Source of the DNA: Bolinopsis microptera
Lineage: Eukaryota > Ctenophora > Tentaculata > Lobata > Bolinopsidae
Direction of reading: 5' to 3'
NCBI RefSeq assembly: GCF_026151205.1
Contig: NC_087081.1
Location: forward strand, 5,823,246 to 5,887,245
DNA: 64,000 bases
The position numbers and the translations under genes were made by a program. Under the pieces are notes generated by a model. That model was not told where the DNA came from. It did not search any database and saw only the letters and a program-made list of their open reading frames with translations. This document shows positions 9,618 through 21,400 of the stretch, one piece after another. Every line of letters starts with the position of its first letter. The first letter of the stretch is position 1.

Positions 9618-11529
9618 AAGTGCTTAAGTAACATTTTGGAAATTTCGGGTTTTTTAGTCTAACTTTTGTTTTTGGGTCAAGAACTATCCCTGAGGACCAT
9701 TGGATACATTCGCCGACCCCCCGAAACCCCCTTTTTGGAACCCCCTAAAATGCAAAAAATGGTCATTTTTCTGAGAAAAGTGCTTAAGTAACATTTTGGA
9801 AAACGGGTGCCGTTTATTTCAACAAGAATTGCGCCGGTTAGCGGACGCTAGATTTCCATCGCCCGTAATTAATTACAATTAACAATCGTTTCATATTGGT
9901 TAAATTACCAAATTTCTTTGGGGCGTTACAGAGAACAAAATGGAGGGATTGCCGTTGTCAATTATTTGAATCGAAAGTTAAACGACCGGACACCGTAGCG
10001 CAGCCTGTGCGGTGATATGCATGATGCAGTTAAAAGGACATCTGTCCGACAGCGACTCTTGTCCGACTCAATATGTTACCAGAAAAAAAAAGACATCTGT
10101 CCGAAATTGTGATCTAATTGCAATAAGACACATTTCCATTTTCCAATTAGAGACATGATCTGAACTGAGATATGACCTGAGCTGAACTCTACCATAGTTT
10201 ATTTTCATTTGATGTCAAAAATTGGACAATAGTTTAAATGTTATATAAATAACTGATCTCCATACCGCTCTCCTGTGTGTAATGTAGGCTGTGATGTGAT
10301 TGGCAGCTTGTTACAGCTTGTTAGTGTACGGCTAGCATGATCCTGTCCTCAAATAGTCAATCACGTATCGATGGATCAGATCTCAATGGATCAAATCAGC
10401 ATTATATTAGGACTGTGGGAGCAACGTCACAAGATTACACGTGAGCTTGTGAAATACGAACGTGATCTGAAATTGCAAATGTGATCCGAAAGTTGTACAG
10501 ATGTCGCCAAAAACGACTCCTATCTGACAGCGACTCTTGTCCGAAACCGGTAATTCGACTGTCGGACAGATGTCACCCAATCAAATCTGTGGTAGTTAAT
10601 ACAATGTGAATCATAATAAAATGTATCGTTCATTTCGTCTAAATATAATGAATCAATCTATGGGCAATCATGTTCAACATGATAGTCATAACATCATAAT
10701 TTATACAACAACATAACGGATTACTAATATCGGGTTGCACCATGACCAAGCACCCACAACAAAATGAGAAGTTTGTATCGCATGAAGTTAACGAAAGCTT
10801 AAACGACAAATATCAATGCGAATCAAAATGTATAATAGCGAAAAGAGATATACATGCGCGCCGTACACGATTTATTAGCTCGATTCTTGGTATAGAGTAC
10901 ACCTTGACATAAAAGCATTGTAAAATGCGCGCGCGACCATCAAAAGATAATTTGTAAAGGAGCACGTGTTTGCGGAGGTTAATGCATGTTTTGCTATGTG
11001 ACACGACGAAAAACCTATACCCACTATACCCATTCTCAAATCCTACCACTTCTAACCATCTATTGCCTTTTTAGGCGATGGAAAAAATGGTGGCATTTCG
11101 GGAACTGAAAATGGTGGCATTGTTTTCTACGTCAAAAACTGGACTAGTGACGGCAATTTAGTGACCGTGGGTCTTTTGGCCTGGGAAAAAACAATTTATG
11201 TCACTTAAGCACTTTTGTGAAAACGGGCTCGTTTTCTCACAAAAGTGCTTAAGTGCCATTATACGTTTAATTAAATGTTGATTCTGCCAACTGAAACTAT
11301 ATAATCGGTACTAACAAATCTAAATTTTCACGGCGGATTGATTGGTGATGGTCATAAACTTCAGAAACGCTAGCTTCGCCGTCAAAATTGCCGATTTGCC
11401 AATGCAGAACGTTTCAAAATATACGTCATAATTTGCTTTAAAATTTTGTATTCTCTTATAAGTTGAGACTGGCGGGATTATCGACAGGCAAGGGAACATT
11501 ACCAAAGAGATAGAAGCGATTTGCCTCAC
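9610..11529. other. Intergenic with dispersed short repeats
   Basis: No gene is supported. The word caaaagtgcttaagtaacat occurs at about 9614, with a near-copy at about 9775. A hairpin of it lies at 11202-11255 (cacttaagcacttttgtg and its complement). A perfect 16-bp inverted repeat, gacatctgtccgacag, sits at 10037-10052 and 10559-10574, about 0.5 kb apart, and may mark the ends of a small element. Confidence 0.6.
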
Positions 11530-12075
11530 TGCTCCTTCTCTGTTGATATGGAGAAAGTTCTTTTACTACCACACATGCCGGAGTACAAGGAGGCGATTTT
11601 TACAAGACGCCTTGTCACATTTAACGAAAGTCTCGTTACGAGACCTTCGCGAGGCTGGGGTCAGACGGAGCTCCTTTAGCGATTCTCTGGAATGAGTCAA
11701 TCGCAGGAAGGAAAGATGAGAATGTGTCCTCGACTTGGATAAAGGCAATAAAACATTATGCTGCAGGCAAGATTGGTGGTAGCAGGGAGATCATTTTTTG
11801 GGCAGACGATTGTTCTGTTCAAAACAAGTGTTGGACTTTATTAATTATTTACTGCCCTATGTTCAATTATCAACAGCCCAGATGTTGACCTGGACAAGAT
11901 AACGGTCAAGTATCTAGAGCCAGAGCAACCTTTATGAGTGCAAACTCATTCCACCAGGCACCATAAAGTGGAGTTGTCCATTAAACAATCAGGTCAACTT
12001 CATGATTATAAGGACTTTGTTCAGGCAGTTGAACAGGTGGGTACTGCGATAAGCATGAACTGCACAGACTTTTAA
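11530..12075 (+). pseudogene. Decayed transposase-like gene (DUF7869-type)
   Basis: Conceptual pieces in shifting plus-strand frames align in order with a family common in animal genomes. They are MEKVLLLPHMPEYKEAIFTR, then ILWNESIAGRKDEN, IFWADDCSVQNKCWTLL, ITVKYLEPE, ATFMSANSFHQ and VELSIKQSGQLHDYKDFVQA. The (W)..D(N/D)C..QNK.W.L and (T)FMSA(D/N)S.H blocks are characteristic. They are of the kind annotated DUF7869 (name from memory) in proteins thought to be transposon-derived. At least three frameshifts and several stops show it is dead. The N-terminal half is not found upstream. Confidence 0.7.
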
Positions 12076-12846
12076 TCAGTGATCACTATCCGTATTCCGT
12101 AATAATTTTCTGTTCGATTAAAAGATTTATTGAATTTGTCTCCTGAATATCGTTCAGTACCATGACATTGAGTTAATATCTCATAGCCGGCTTATAACCA
12201 CTTTTGATACCTAAACGGCCTTTGACGGCCTTTGACGACCTTTGACGGCCCCAACGTTAATGTGGCTCTTGCTATGTGTTGGTTCAGCAGAATTGATTTG
12301 ATTTGATTTGAAACTTTTACAAATAGTACATTATACAATACAGCAAAGAGAATTAAAAATATACGACATTATTATCATGAGGCAATTGTAGGGTAAAAGT
12401 TGTAGTCCATATTGTATAAATACTAAAAGCATGGTTAAGTGGTACAAGTTCTGGGGGTATACGTATTACAAGTAATAGTTCTACTCCCAGACTCACTAAC
12501 ACCACCTCCATCTAAACACACAAAATGTATCTAAAACACGCAAATTTAGAATTATCAAAATAAATACATAATGTATCCATGACCTGACTCATAATGCGCC
12601 AAAAATTGCGTGCGTTTCATCACACAGCGCTTAGAAGCAAGATTACAGTCGGATATAAAGTTCGCGTAATCCAGTTAAGTATATTAACTGAGGACTGCAC
12701 CAGGGTCAAATCATGGTGACAGAACGTAAATGTTATTTAATATTATTTAATAGATTTATTTTTATATTATAGTTGTTATATTCAGTATCGTGACCGATCT
12801 ATCAGTGGCGGGGGCCCACATATAAATATCATTTGCACTCATTAAC
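12076..12846. other. Intergenic with simple repeats
   Basis: No gene is seen. 12216-12252 repeats cctttgacgg about three times. 12288-12312 repeats atttg. The remainder is AT-rich with no recognisable signal. Confidence 0.5.
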
Positions 12847-13060
12847 TTAGTCAGGGTCTGTCAATTTGTCCCAAAAGTGTTTTGCCAGGTTTGCCTTAAA
12901 AGTTCCGGCATCACTTATCTCTTTAAGGTCAGTTGGTAGGTCATTCCAGACACTGTGTGTTCTGAAAGAGAAGCTTCTCTTAAAGGAGTGAGCTTTTGCT
13001 TCCACAGTACACTTCAGGGAAAGGTGGTCGTGTCTGTTCTGTTAATTATTATATGATCAA
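12847..13060 (-). pseudogene. 3' end of a LINE ORF2 (CR1/Jockey-like fragment)
   Basis: On the minus strand the frame reads CTVEAKAHSFKRSFSFRTH, then SVWNDLPTDLKEISDAGTF and KANLAKHFWDKLTDPD, followed by a stop at 12849-12847. The R(T/V)HS.WN.LP..L.......F K..L block is the well-known C-terminus of reverse transcriptases of many non-LTR retrotransposons. A frameshift separates it from an upstream piece (IIINRTDTTTFP). It is a 5'-truncated dead copy. Confidence 0.75.
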
Positions 13061-13229
13061 GTTTATTTTTCTCGTTAGTTGTCATCCGGCCAAGCATTAA
13101 GCAACTTATATTGCAGTACCATTTTTCATTTAGTATATCAAAATATGTCATTGTAATTTTGCATGGCTGAAATGTAACGCTTGATTTATATATATAATGA
13201 TTAATTGAATTTTCAAATAAAAAATAAAA

Positions 13230-13690
13230 AAAACGGCTTATAACCGGCTTATAACCGGCTAATAGCTGTTTTCACTGAATTTCTTATAGCCGGCTCCTGA
13301 CTATCGTTCAGTACGATGAAGTTAAGTTAATATCTTATAGCCGGCTTATAACCGGCTAATAGCCGTTTTCGCTGAATTTCTTATAGCCGGTTCAGTACGA
13401 TGAAGTTGAGTTAATATCTTATAACCGGCTTATAGCCGGCTTATAACCACTTTCGATACCTAAACGGCTAATAGCCGGCTTATTACCGGCTAATAGCCGT
13501 TTTCACTGAATTTCTTATAGCAGGCTCCTGACTATCGTTCAGTACGATGTAGTTGAGTTAATATCTTATAACCGGCTTATAACCACTTTTAATACCAAAA
13601 CGGCTAATAGCAGGCTTATAACCGGCTAATAGCCGTCGCTCAACAACAAATGTAAGCGGCTACTAACCGGCTATAAGCCGGCTTATAGCC
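13230..13690. repeat. GCCGGCTTATAA palindromic minisatellite
   Basis: Blocks of gccggcttataaccggctaa and atagccg recur in complex order, separated by repeats of a segment containing ttcactgaatttcttatag and ctatcgttcagtacgatg. The words ccggc-ttataa-gccgg are themselves palindromic. No open gene is supported. Confidence 0.8.
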
Positions 13691-14440
13691 GGTCGGTGAT
13701 CTACCAACTGGCCCCAAGGTCCTACGGAACAAGCAACCGTTGTAAAACTGAGAGACCTCTCTTAAAACTACAAGATGTTTAAGTTGTAAGTTTCCAGCGT
13801 GGGTCTGTAGAAATAGAATGGAAAACAAATCATGACGAGGTTTCCTTTCATTTCACTCCATTTCTCAGTCAAAAAGACGAGAGACTCATTTCCATAGGTT
13901 GCAAAATAGCTTTCACCCAGGGAGAGCCCCGGGGGATAGCTACTCCCAAAAAACAAGACATTATACGTAAACTGTGCAGGCTTATGGCCCCGAGTAGTAG
14001 GGTATTCTGGATGAACTTGCCTGATAGTACTGCAGATATAACATATCTTAATCGAGTGTTTGACTAAAAATCATCACCTTACAAGACATATTTATAACGT
14101 ACGAAATGTGGCGGTTTTCCGAAAATTTCGCCATATTTTCGGACCGCCAAAATTTCGGTCGTCGTAATAGAATCCGTCGCATTATCTTTTAGCTTATTTC
14201 AATGACTGTGCCTTCACTGCTTTATTTTGTTTCTAAAAAGTAATATCAAGTAAAATAAATAAATAAATTCTGGCATCTTGGGACAAATTATCACCACACC
14301 AATGACGAATTGAATGTCAAGCAATACAGTTTAAATTTGCATTAAAATACATGTATGTGCTAACATGAAAGTCGTACAGTCTTAATACAGATTAAGTTTG
14401 AACATGATTTTACCGAATTTCAGAAATTTCCTTACTGCTT
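13691..14440. other. No clear gene; weak minus-strand exon-like patch
   Basis: On the minus strand about 13800-13956 is open (GESYFATYGNESLVFLTEKW) and ends in a good-looking pyrimidine tract and acceptor (tctatttctacag). I cannot connect it to a gene and do not recognise it. The rest is AT-rich and featureless apart from aaatttcgg-type repeats near 14105-14165. Confidence 0.35.
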
Positions 14441-15014
14441 AATGACCCGTTCAAACCATTGGTCATCGAAAGTAAAACGAAAAATAAGCCTTAAACTGTT
14501 GTGATGAAACATTGGTTGTAAAAAGGGGACACGCTGAAATAGAAAATTTGAAAATTTCGTTTTCTGAGAAAAGTGCTTAAGTACAGCCACATTAGTGGAG
14601 ACTTTATCTGCGATCATTCTGACCTAAAATTTTACGACAAATTGATTGGTGGTAGTTTAAGAACACGAAAACAATCCCTTCTCCCCAGCGGATTAAAAAA
14701 TAGTCGGAATTCTACCAGCATTTCAACGAAGAGTTGATTGGTGAAAGTACGGGATAATAATAAATAAGTTTCTTTCTTTAGAAATTAAATTAAGAACTCA
14801 GATGAGGCTTTCTTCAGAAAACGAAATTTTCAAATTTTCTATTTCTAATGATCGCAGATAAAGACTCCACTAATGTGGAGACTTTTCTCAGAAAACGAAA
14901 TTTTCAAATTTTCTATTTCAGCGTGTCCCCTTTTTACAACCAATGTTTCATCACAACAGTTTAAGGCTAATTTTTCGTTTTACTTTCGATGACCAATGGT
15001 TTGAACGGGTCATT
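14441..15014. repeat. Long inverted repeat, arms about 170 bp
   Basis: 14441-14618 and 14847-15014 are reverse complements for most of their length. The outer ends are aatgacccgttcaaacc and ggtttgaacgggtcatt. The inner ends are tctgcgatcatt and aatgatcgcaga. The left arm alone carries aaaagtgcttaagtacag. In the right half, the gaaattttcaaattttctat word is present twice. The loop is about 228 bp and non-coding. It is likely a foldback or MITE-like element. Confidence 0.82.
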
Positions 15015-15105
15015 TTCGGTCAGGCGCCGACCGGCGTCTGACCGACCTCCGATCGACCTCCGACCGACCAGCCTTGTCTGATCTATGACCCGATAAAGTA
15101 GTATT
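15014..15105 (-). repeat. Inverted copy of the 8.05-8.13 kb minisatellite edge
   Basis: ggtcaggcgccgaccggcgt, gaccgacctcc repeats and ccttgtctgatctatgaccc match, in reverse, the sequence that opens the GTCGG array near 8053. It abuts the end of the long inverted repeat directly. Confidence 0.8.
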
Positions 15106-15367
15106 ATCATCTTAATCAGTTAATCAAATAAGAACCTCGACAATCATTATCAATTATCATTTGCCTATATTGGCTAATCGCTACAAATTAAAGTTTCTTT
15201 TTGCAAAATAGTTGTCTCTCATCTGACTAAGCTTATAGGCCACCTTAGGTGAATTATATATCTTTGATGTCGAGGTTAAAGTGATCATTTCGTAACTATA
15301 AGACAGCTTGGACTCCAGATAATTGTGCCACAAAGGAGCTCAAAGAACGTAAACGCATGGGAAGGGG

Positions 15368-15375
15368 TATAAAAG
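15368..15375 (+). promoter_or_regulatory. TATA box of the secreted-protein gene
   Basis: TATAAAAG lies about 109 bp upstream of the start codon at 15477. Transcription would begin near 15398. The inferred 5' UTR carries a direct repeat of about 24 bp (agtcctgttgaagccccc at about 15425 and 15450). Confidence 0.65.
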
Positions 15376-15476
15376 TAGAGACCAGCTACAGTAGAGGCAG
15401 TTGCCGAGATCAAGTCCCACTGAGAGTCCTGTTGAAGCCCCCACTGAAAGTCCTGTTGAAGCCCCCGCAACTAACG

Positions 15477-18400
15477 ATGTCCAAAATTTGTAGAAACTGC
15501 CTTCTCCTGATCTGCAGCCTGGTCTTGGTCCTGCAAACCTCCTCCCAGAAGTCTACCTTCAACGATAGCAAGAATAACAAGTGTCCTGACACACCTAAAC
15601 CTGTCAACAAGTTAGTTCCATCACCAATTTAAAGTATTTAGCAACTATGGTCGGGAACAAAACAGTATATCCCCTCAGATCCCACACTAAACAGTACGTA
15701 CCCTCAGATCCCACACTAAACAGTACGTACCCTCAGATCCCACACTAAACAGTACGTCCCCTCAGATCCCACACTAAACAGTACGTACCCTCAGATCCCA
15801 CACTAAACAGTACGTCCCCTCAGATCCCACACTAAACAGTACGTCCTCTCAGATCACACACTAAACAGTACGTCCTCTCAGATCCAACACTAAACAGTAC
15901 GTTCCCTCAGATCCCACACTAAACAGTACGTTCCCTCAGATCCCACACTAAACAGTACGTCCCCTCAGATCCCATACTAAACAGTACGTACCCTCAGATC
16001 CCACACTAAACAGTACGTTCCCTCAGATCCCATACTAAACAGTACGTACCCTCAGATCCCACACTAAACAGTACGTTCCCTCAGATCCCACACTAAACAG
16101 TACGTTCCCTCAGATCCCACACTAAACAGTACATCCCCTCAGATCCAACACTAAACAGTACGTCCCCTCAGATCCCATACTAAACAGTACGTACCCTCAG
16201 ATCCCACACTAAACAGTACGTCCCCTCAGATCCCACACTAAACAGTACGTACCCTCAGATCCCACACTAAACAGTACGTCCCCTCAGATCCCACACTAAA
16301 CAGTACGTACCCTCAGATCCCACACTAAACAGTACGTCCCCTCAGATCCCACACTAAACAGTACGTCCTCTCAGATCACACACTAAACAGTACGTCCTCT
16401 CAGATCCAACACTAAACAGTACGTTCCCTCAGATCCCACACTAAACAGTACGTTCCCTCAGATCCCACACTAAACAGTACGTCCCCTCAGATCCCATACT
16501 AAACAGTACGTACCCTCAGATCCCACACTAAACAGTACGTTCCCTCAGATCCCATACTAAACAGTACGTACCCTCAGATCCCACACTAAACAGTACGTTC
16601 CCTCAGATCCCACACTAAACAGTACGTTCCCTCAGATCCCACACTAAACAGTACGTTCCCTCAGATCCCACACTAAACAGTACGTCCCCTCAGATCCCAT
16701 ACTAAACAGTACGTACCCTCAGATCCCACACTAAACAGTACGTTCCCTCAGATCCCATACTAAACAGTACGTACCCTCAGATCCCACACTAAACAGTACG
16801 TTCCCTCAGATCCCACACTAAACAGTACGTTCCCTCAGATCCCACACTAAACAGTACGTCCCCTCAGATCCCATACTAAACAGTACGTACCCTCAGATCC
16901 CACACTAAACAGTACGTTCCCTCAGATCCCACACTAAACAGTACGTCCTCTCAGATCCCACACTAAACAGTACATCCCCTCAGATCCAACACTAAACAGT
17001 ACGTCCCCTCAGATCCCATACTAAACAGTACGTACCCTCAGATCCCACACTAAACAGTACGTCCCCTCAGATCCCACACTAAACAGTGCGTACCCTCAGA
17101 TCCCACACTAAACAGTACGTCCCCTCAGATCCCACACTAAACAGTACGTCCCCTCAGATCCCACACTAAACAGAACGTCCCCTCAGATCCAACACTAAAC
17201 AGTACATACCCTCAGATTCCACACTAAACAGTACGTACCCTCAGATCCCACACTAAACAGTACGTCCTCTCAGATCCCACACTAAACAGTACGTTCCCTC
17301 AGATCCCACACTAAACAGTACGTCCCCTCAGATCCAACACTAAACAGTACGTCCCCTCAGATCCCATACTAAACAGTACGTACCCTCAGATCCCACACTA
17401 AACAGTACGTCCTCTCAGATCCCACACTAAACAGTACATACCCTCAGATCCCACACTAAACAGTACGTCCTCTCAGATCCCACACTAAACAGTACGTCCT
17501 CTCAGATCCCACACTAAACAGTACGTTCCCTCAGATCCCACACTAAACAGTACGTTCCCTCAGATCCCATACTAAACAGTACGTACCCTCAGATCCCACA
17601 CTAAACAGTACGTTCCCTCAGATCCCACACTAAACAGTACGTTCCCTCAGATCCCACACTAAACAGTACATCCCCTCAGATCCAACACTAAACAGTACGT
17701 CCCCTCAGATCCCATACTAAACAGTACGTACCCTCAGATCCCACACTAAACAGTACGTCCCCTCAGATCCCACACTAAACAGTACGTACCCTCAGATCCC
17801 ACACTAAACAGTACGTCCCCTCAGATCCCACACTAAACAGTACGTACCCTCAGATCCCACACTAAACAGTACGTCACCTCAGATCCCACACTAAACAGTA
17901 CGTCCCCTCAGATCCCACACTAAACAGTACGTACCCTCAGATCCCACACTAAACAGTACGTCCTCTCAGATCCCACACTAAACAGTACGTACCCTCAGAT
18001 CCCACACTAAACAGTACGTCCACTCAGATCCCACACTAAACAGTACGTCCTCTCAGATCCCACACTAAACAGTACGTCCCCTCAGATTCCACACTAAACA
18101 GTACGTACCCTCAGATCCCACACTAAACAGTACGTCCTCTCAGATCCCACACTAAACAGTACGTTCCCTCAGATCCCACACTAAACAGTACGTCCCCTCA
18201 GATCCAACACTAAACAGTACGTCCCCTCAGATCCAATACTAAACAGTACGTACCCTCAGATCCCACACTAAACAGTACGTCCTCTCAGATCCCACACTAA
18301 ACAGTACATACCCTCAGATCCCACACTAAACAGTACGTCCTCTCAGATCCCACACTAAACAGTACGTCCTCTCAGATCCCACACTAAACAGTACGTTCCC

Positions 18401-21400
18401 TCAGATCCCACACTAAACAGTACGTACCCTCAGATCCCACACTAAACAGTACGTCCTCTCAGATCCCACACTAAACAGTACGTTCCCTCAGATCCCACAC
18501 TAAACAGTACGTCCCCTCAGATGCAACACTAAACAGTACGTCCCCTCAGATCCCATACTAAACAGTACGTATCCTCAGATCCCACACTAAACAGTACGTC
18601 CTCTCAGATCCCACACTAAACAGTACGTACCCTCAGATCCCACACTAAACAGTACGTCCTCTCAGATCCCACACTAAACAGTACGTCCTCTCAGATCCCA
18701 CACTAAACAGTACGTCCCCTCAGATCCCACACTAAACAGTACGTACCCTCAGATCCCACACTAAACAGTACGTCCCCTCAGATTCCACACTAAACAGTAC
18801 GTTCCCTCAAATCCCACACTAAACAGTACGTCCTCTCAGATCCCACACTAAAAAGTACGTTCCCTCAGATCCCACACTAAACAGTACGTCCCCTCAGATC
18901 CAACACTAAACAGTACGTCCCCTCAGATCCCATACTAAACAGTACGTACCCTCAGATCCAACACTAAACAGTACGTCCTCTCAGATCCCACACTAAACTG
19001 TACATACCCTCAGATCCCACACTAAACAGTACGTCCTCTCAGATCCCACACTAAACAGTACGTCCTCTCAGATCCCACACTAAACAGTACGTTCACTCAG
19101 ATCCCACACTAAACAGTACGTTCCCTCAGATCCCATACTAAACAGTACGTACCCTCAGATCCCACACTAAACAGTACGTTCCCTCAGATCCCACACTAAA
19201 CAGTACGTTCCCTCAGATCCCACACTAAACAGTACGTCCCCTCAGATCCAACACTAAACAGTACGTCCCCTCAGATCCCATACTAAACAGTACGTACCCT
19301 CAGATCCCACACTAAACAGTACGTCCCCTCAGATCCCACGCTAAACAGTACGTACCCTCAGATCCCACACTAAACAGTACGTCCCCTCAGATCCCACACT
19401 AAACAGTACGTACCCTCAGATTCCACACTAAACAGTACGTACCCTCAGATCCCACACTAAACAGTACGTCCTCTCAGATCCCACACTAAACAGTACGTTC
19501 CCTCAGATCCCACATTAAACAGTACGTCCCCTCAGATCCAACACTAAACAGTACGTCCCCTCAGATCCCACACTAAACAGTACGTACCCTCAGATCCCAC
19601 ACTAAACAGTACGTCCTCTCAGATCCCAGACTAAACAGTACGTCCTCTCAGATCCCACACTAAACAGTACGTCTACCCTCAGATCCCACACTAAACAGTA
19701 CGTCCCCTAAGATCCCACACTAAACAGTACGTGTACCCTCAGATCCCACACTAAACAGTACGTGTACCCTCAGATCCCACACTAAACAGTACGTCCCCTC
19801 AGATCCCACACTAAACAGTACGTCCCCTCAGATCCCACACTAAACAGTACGTACCCTCAGATCCCACACTAAACAGTACATCCCCTCAGATTCCACACTA
19901 AACAGTACGTCCTCTCAGATCCAACACTAAACAGTACGTCCCCTCAGATCCCACACTAAACAGTACGTACCCTCAGATCCCACACTAAACAGTACGTCCC
20001 CTCAGATCCCACACTAAACAGTACGTCCCCTCAGATCCCACACTAAACAGTACGAACCCTCAGACCCCACACTAAACAGTACGTCCCCTTAGATCCCACA
20101 CTAAACAGTACATACCCTCAGATCCCACACTAAACAGTACGTCCTCTCAGATCCCATACTAAACAGTACGTACCCTCAGATCCCACACAAAACAGTACGT
20201 ACCCTATGATCCCATACTGAATAGTACGTCAACTCAGATCCCATACTAAACAGTACGTACCCTCAGATCTCACACTAAACAGTACGTCCCCTCAGATCCC
20301 ACACTAAACAGTACGTACCCTCAGATCCCACACTAAACAGTACGTCCCCTCAGATCCCACACTAAACAGTACGTCCCCTCAGATCCCACACTAATTAGTA
20401 CGTCCCCTCAGATCCCACACTAAACAGTACGTCCCCTCAGATCCCACACTAAACAGTACGTCCCCTCAGATCCCATACTAAACAGTACGTCCTCTCAGAT
20501 CCCACACTAAACAGTACGTACCCTCAGATCGCACACTAAACAGTACGTCCTCTCAGATCCCACACTAAACAGTACGTACCCTCAGATCCCACACTAAACA
20601 GTACGTACCCTCAGATCCCACACTAAACAGTACGTACCCTCAGATCCCACACTAAACAGTACGTCCTCTCAGATCCCACACTAAACAGTACGTCCTCTCA
20701 GATCCCACACTAAACAGTACGTCTACCCTCAGATCCCACACTAAACAGTACGTCCCCTCAGATCCCACACTAAACAGTACGTGTACCCTCAGATCCCACA
20801 CTAAACAGTACGTCCCCTCAGATCCCACACTAAACAGTACGTCCCCTCAGATCCCACACTAAACAGTGCGTACCCTCAGATCCCACACTAAACAGTACAT
20901 CCCCTCAGATTCCACACTAAACAGTACGTCCTCTCAGATCCAACGCTAAACAGTACGTCCCCTCAGATCCCACACTAAACAGTACATACCCTCAGATCCC
21001 ACACTAAACAGTACGTCCCCTCAGATCCCACACTAAACAGTACGTCCCCTCAGATCCCACACTAAACAGTACATCCCCTCAGATCCCACACTAAACAGTA
21101 CGTCCCCTCAGATCCCACACTAAACAGTACGAACCCTCAGATCCCACACTAAACAGTACATCCCCTCAGATCCCACACTAAACAGTACGTCCCCTCAGAT
21201 CCCACACTAAACAGTACGAACCCTCAGACCCCACACTAAACAGTACGTCCCCTTAGATCCCACACTAAACAGTACATACCCTCAGATCCCACACTAAACA
21301 GCACGTCCTCTCAGATCCCATACTAAACAGTACGTACCCTCAGATCCCACACAAAACAGTACGTACCCTATGATACCATACTGAATAGTACGTCAACTCA

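Noticed and set aside
9235..9627. Plus-strand ORF with a hydrophobic start (MAAALASFKCLVVLITLLAA)
   Set aside because: It is the complement of the minus-strand frame, which has a more protein-like sequence. The apparent signal peptide is probably a shadow.
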